Assembly: GCF_009650765.1 (NCBI RefSeq)
Contig: NZ_CP045740.1
Location: 806,001-870,000, forward strand
From: Streptomyces sp. SUK 48
GTDB taxonomy: Bacteria; Actinomycetota; Actinomycetes; Streptomycetales; Streptomycetaceae
Reading direction: 5' to 3'
DNA length: 64,000 bases
Below, one piece after another: positions 61,350-64,000 of the stretch. The position numbers were made by a program, and so were the translations under genes. Under the pieces are notes generated by a model. That model ran no database searches, was not told the DNA's origin, and worked only from the letters and a program-made list of their open reading frames with translations. The stretch's first letter is position 1. The number at the start of each line of letters is the position of its first letter.

Positions 61350-62230
61350 CTGATCATTTCAGAATGATTTTGGTTCAGGAGCTTGGCAGTTGGCCTGGTG
61401 GGCGGCAGAGTTCTGCAGGTGTCGGATGATCTCGTGCCTGATGATCTGTGGGCTCGTGTCGCCCCGCTGCTCCCTCCTCGCCCGCCGCGGCGCCGGCGGT
61501 ATCCCGGTCGGCTGCCCGCGGATGACCGTGTGGCTCTGCGCGGGATCGTCTACGTGCTGCGAACGGGTGTGACCTGGGCGGATGTGCCGACCGAGACGAT
61601 CGGCTGCAGCGGCGTGACGTGCTGGCGGCGCCTGCGGGACTGGACCGAGGTCGGCGTCTGGCCCCGCCTGCACAAGATCCTCCTCGCGGAACTCCGCGCG
61701 ACGGGCCTGCTGGACATGGACGACGCCGCGATCGACGGCTCGCACGTCCGGGCCCTCAAAGGGGGGCTCACACCGGACCTTCGCCGGTCGACCGCGGCCG
61801 CCGGGGCAGCAAGCACCACCTGATCACCGACCGGCACGGGACACCCCTCGCAGTGTCGGTGACCAGCGGAAACCGTCACGACGTCACCCAGCTCATGCCC
61901 CTTCTGGACGCGATACCCCGCATCCACGGCCTGGTGGGTCGGCCCCGTCACCGACCACGGCGGCTGTTCGCCGACCGCGGCTACGACAAGTACCGTCGCC
62001 TGCTCCGCGCTCGCGGCATCACGCCGAAGATCGCACGCAAGGGCACCGCCCACGGATCCGGCCTGGGCAAGACCAGGTGGGTCGTCGAGCGAACCTTCGC
62101 CTGGCTCCACCAGTTCAAACGCCTGCGGACTCGCTACGAGATACGAGCGGACCTCCACCTCGGACTGCTCCAACTCGCCTGCAGCATCATCTGCTTGAGA
62201 CGACTCCGAACCTCATTCTGAAATGATCAG
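61350..62230 (+). mobile_element. complete IS5-family insertion sequence
   Basis: 881-bp element bounded by perfect 18-bp inverted repeats, CTGATCATTTCAGAATGA at 61350-61367 and its complement at 62213-62230. TA flanks both ends (61348-61349 and 62231-62232), consistent with a 2-bp target duplication. It carries one transposase in two overlapping frames. Confidence 0.85.
61419..62221 (+). CDS. IS5-family DDE transposase, two frames joined by -1 frameshift
   Basis: The first frame runs from GTG 61419 (VSDDLVPDDLWARVAPLLPP) to 61823 and has the first Asp in MDDAAIDGSHVRALKGG. The second frame continues GAHTGPSPVDRGRRGSKHHL to LRRLRTSF at 62221, with the LFADRGYDKYRRL Asp and WVVERTFAWLHQFKRLR Glu regions. 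They join by a -1 step at A3G6 (61758-61766), a slippery run typical of this IS group. All catalytic blocks are intact, so the element may be active. Confidence 0.85.
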
Positions 62231-62337
62231 TAACTGATCGTTTCAGAATGAGTTGAGCCGTGAGGCACGGACGTGGGGGGGATGCCGCAGGCGGTCGGGG
62301 TTTGCCTGCGGATGCTGATGTTGGGGAGGGTGCCTCG

Positions 62338-63063
62338 GTGACCTCCTTTGTGCAGCGATACATCAGTGGTGACCATGACGGAGTCTGGGCGGACCTGCGC
62401 CGTCTTGGCTCCGTTCCAGACGCGCTCGACGAGGACTGCCGAGCTGTGGCGTTCGCGACGATGCAGCGGGTGGCACGCCATGTGGACCGTCTCGCGGAGC
62501 AACTGACCGACCTCGGACTCGTGCCTGTCATGCCCGTCCGAGAACCGGTCACGGCCGAGGATCTGCGAGACCTCGATCTTCTTCGGGCGGAGATCGGCTC
62601 AGTGCCCCTGGCTCTCGATGCCTGCTTCCGTCAGGTCGGCGGCGCGTGGTTCGCTGGGGACTGTCCGGCGCTGAGCGAGTGCTATTCCGCAGGAAGCCAG
62701 TACAGCGCCGCCCCTATCCTTCCTGACCCGCTGGTTCTTCCTACGGTGCAGCACCTGCAGGAGAGCTGGGGCGACTACCAGGACGCCGTTGAGGATGACC
62801 CCGAGGTTGGCGAGGACGGGTTCTTCTTCGACTTCGCGCCGGACGAGTTGCACAAGGCCAACATCAGCGGTGCCACCCACGAGATCGAAATGGCCCAGTA
62901 CGTGGCCGACCCAGTGATCCACGGCGTGGCTGGCCGATCCGGCATCACCCTGGTCGAGTACCTGCGGGTGTCGATCGCCTGGGGCGGCATGCCCGGCTGG
63001 TCGTTCAAGCCAGACCAAGCGCCAGCCGCCCTGGCGGCTCTACGCGTTCACCCCGACTTCTGA
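62338..63063 (+). CDS. hypothetical protein
   Basis: Protein of 241 residues. GTG 62338 has GGGGAGGG 7 bases upstream. It starts VTSFVQRYISGDHDGVWADL, is acidic in the middle (DYQDAVEDDPEVGED with FFFDF) and ends in a conserved-looking VEYLRVSIAWGGMPGW. No signal peptide or membrane segment. The composition suggests a SUKH/SMI1-like cytoplasmic protein or immunity protein, but I do not recognise a family. It lies between two IS elements, so may have been carried with them. Confidence 0.65.
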   Translation: MTSFVQRYISGDHDGVWADLRRLGSVPDALDEDCRAVAFATMQRVARHVDRLAEQLTDLGLVPVMPVREPVTAEDLRDLDLLRAEIGSVPLALDACFRQVGGAWFAGDCPALSECYSAGSQYSAAPILPDPLVLPTVQHLQESWGDYQDAVEDDPEVGEDGFFFDFAPDELHKANISGATHEIEMAQYVADPVIHGVAGRSGITLVEYLRVSIAWGGMPGWSFKPDQAPAALAALRVHPDF

Positions 63064-63140
63064 CCAGCGTGGTCCGGATGGCACCAGCTACAGGCCCATC
63101 CGGAACCTCACGAACCCCTCGCCTGGAGGTCGCTGTTACT

Positions 63141-63952
63141 TCAGCACGTCGTTCGGAGTCGCCGGAGGCAGATGATGCTGCAGGCCAGTTCCAGTAGGTC
63201 CTGGTGGAGGTCGGCACGACGTTCGTAGCGGACGCGGAGCCGTTTGAACTGGTGCAGCCATGCGAATGTGCGCTCGACCACCCAGCGGGTCTTGCCCAGC
63301 CCGGAGCCGTGGGCGACGCCCCGTCGGGCGATCACCGGCTTGATGCCGCGCGCCCACAACACCCGTCGGTACTTGTCGAAGTCGTAGCCTCTGTCGGCAT
63401 ACAAGCGCCGGGGCTTGCGGCGAGGCTGTCCTCGCAGGCCACGGATCGGAGGAACAGCGTCGAGCAGCGGGGCGAGCTGGGTGACGTCGTGTCGGTTCCC
63501 GCCGGTGAGCGTAACTGCCAGCGGGGTTCCATGTCGGTCGACAATCAGATGATGCTTGGAGCCGGGACGGGCACGGTCGACCGGTGACGGCCCGACAAGG
63601 TCCCCCCTTTCAAGGCCCGGACGTGCGAGCCGTCCACGGCACAGTCGTCGTCCAGGTCCAGCAGCTCAGTCCGGCGCAACTCGGTCAGCAGAGCCGCGTG
63701 CAGACGCGGCCACACGCCGGCCTCCGTCCAGTCCCGCAGTCGACGCCAAGCAGCCACCCCGGAGCAGCCCACAGCCTCCGCCGGAACATCACGCCAGGCG
63801 ACACCGGTCCGCAGCACGTACATCACCCCCGCGAGGGCCGCCCGGTCGGGAACACGCAGTCGGCCCGGGTAGCGGTGACGCCGCGAGGGAGCAGGCGGCA
63901 GCAACGGCGACACGCGCTCCCAGAGGTCGTCAGGAACAAGATCAGAACGCAC
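63141..63952 (-). CDS. IS5-family transposase, second related element, runs toward window edge
   Basis: Minus-strand transposase in two frames, related to the element at 61.3 kb. Frame one starts GTG 63952 (SDLVPDDLWERVSPLLPP) and reaches AVDGSHVRALKGG; frame two continues SPVDRARPGSKHHLIVDRHG to LACSIICLRRLRTTC at 63141. The join is again a -1 step at A3G6 (63602-63610 on the plus strand). One end looks like CTGTTACTTCAGCACG from 63133; the other end would lie just beyond base 64000. Confidence 0.85.
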
Positions 63953-64000
63953 GCGGACACCCTGCCCAGCAAGATCATGAAGCGCAAGGTCTGTGGGCCG

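Overview
The window is about 70 percent G+C, uses GTG starts freely, has many 4-base ATGA/GTGA gene overlaps and carries protein families typical of Streptomyces (SAV2177-type methyltransferase, NACHT proteins with C-terminal membrane segments, cobalamin riboswitch, IS5/IS110/ISL3 remnants). It is most likely chromosomal DNA of a Streptomyces or close relative. No rRNA, tRNA or CRISPR array was recognised.

Region 1 (1-10.3 kb) is a cobalamin locus: cobH (cut by the window edge), fused cobIJ, a NiCoT metal permease, cobK, cbiD, a BtuF/D/C-type ABC importer under a cobalamin riboswitch, cobM and cobL. Region 2 (10.4-15.1 kb) is an operon of tsaD, a GNAT acetyltransferase and a full-length alaS, followed by a small ABM-domain protein. 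Region 3 (15.2-24.2 kb) is eroded accessory DNA: a broken beta-lactamase-family gene, an IS110 remnant, a tyrosine integrase, a nuclease-like possible defence gene, an excisionase-like HTH protein, a kinase gene cut by an ISL3 remnant, and a sugar-phosphate trio (BadF-type kinase, inositol-monophosphatase-like, phosphohexomutase).

Region 4 (24.3-39.5 kb) lies between two 56-bp near-identical direct repeats 15,160 bp apart. It holds a truncated methyltransferase, a probable amyloid-signalling pair (small effector plus membrane NACHT NTPase sharing one sequence motif), a membrane-anchored Mrr-like endonuclease with a small membrane partner, a TauD-type dioxygenase, a TPR regulator divergent from a cluster of truncated enzyme-I-like, Gfo/Idh and frameshifted GT4 genes, and UDP-glucose dehydrogenase. 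Region 5 (39.5-43.1 kb) has a hypothetical protein, an SAV2177-type methyltransferase, IS5 remnants and a frameshifted winged-helix gene.

Region 6 (43.2-59.7 kb) is a minus-strand NRPS/PKS gene cluster read from a good sigma70-like promoter at 59.7 kb: aminotransferase, NAD-dependent dehydrogenase, nucleotidyltransferase, acetoacetate-decarboxylase-like, prephenate-dehydratase/BacA-like, MFS exporter, PCP-C, PCP-C-A(Val-like)-PCP, KS-AT-ACP and thioesterase-A(Ser-like). More carrier domains than cis adenylation domains, and an A domain parked behind the thioesterase, imply trans loading. The product is not identified. Region 7 (60.2-64 kb) has galE, a complete IS5-family element with 18-bp perfect inverted ends and a probable -1 frameshift, a hypothetical gene, and a second related IS running off the window.
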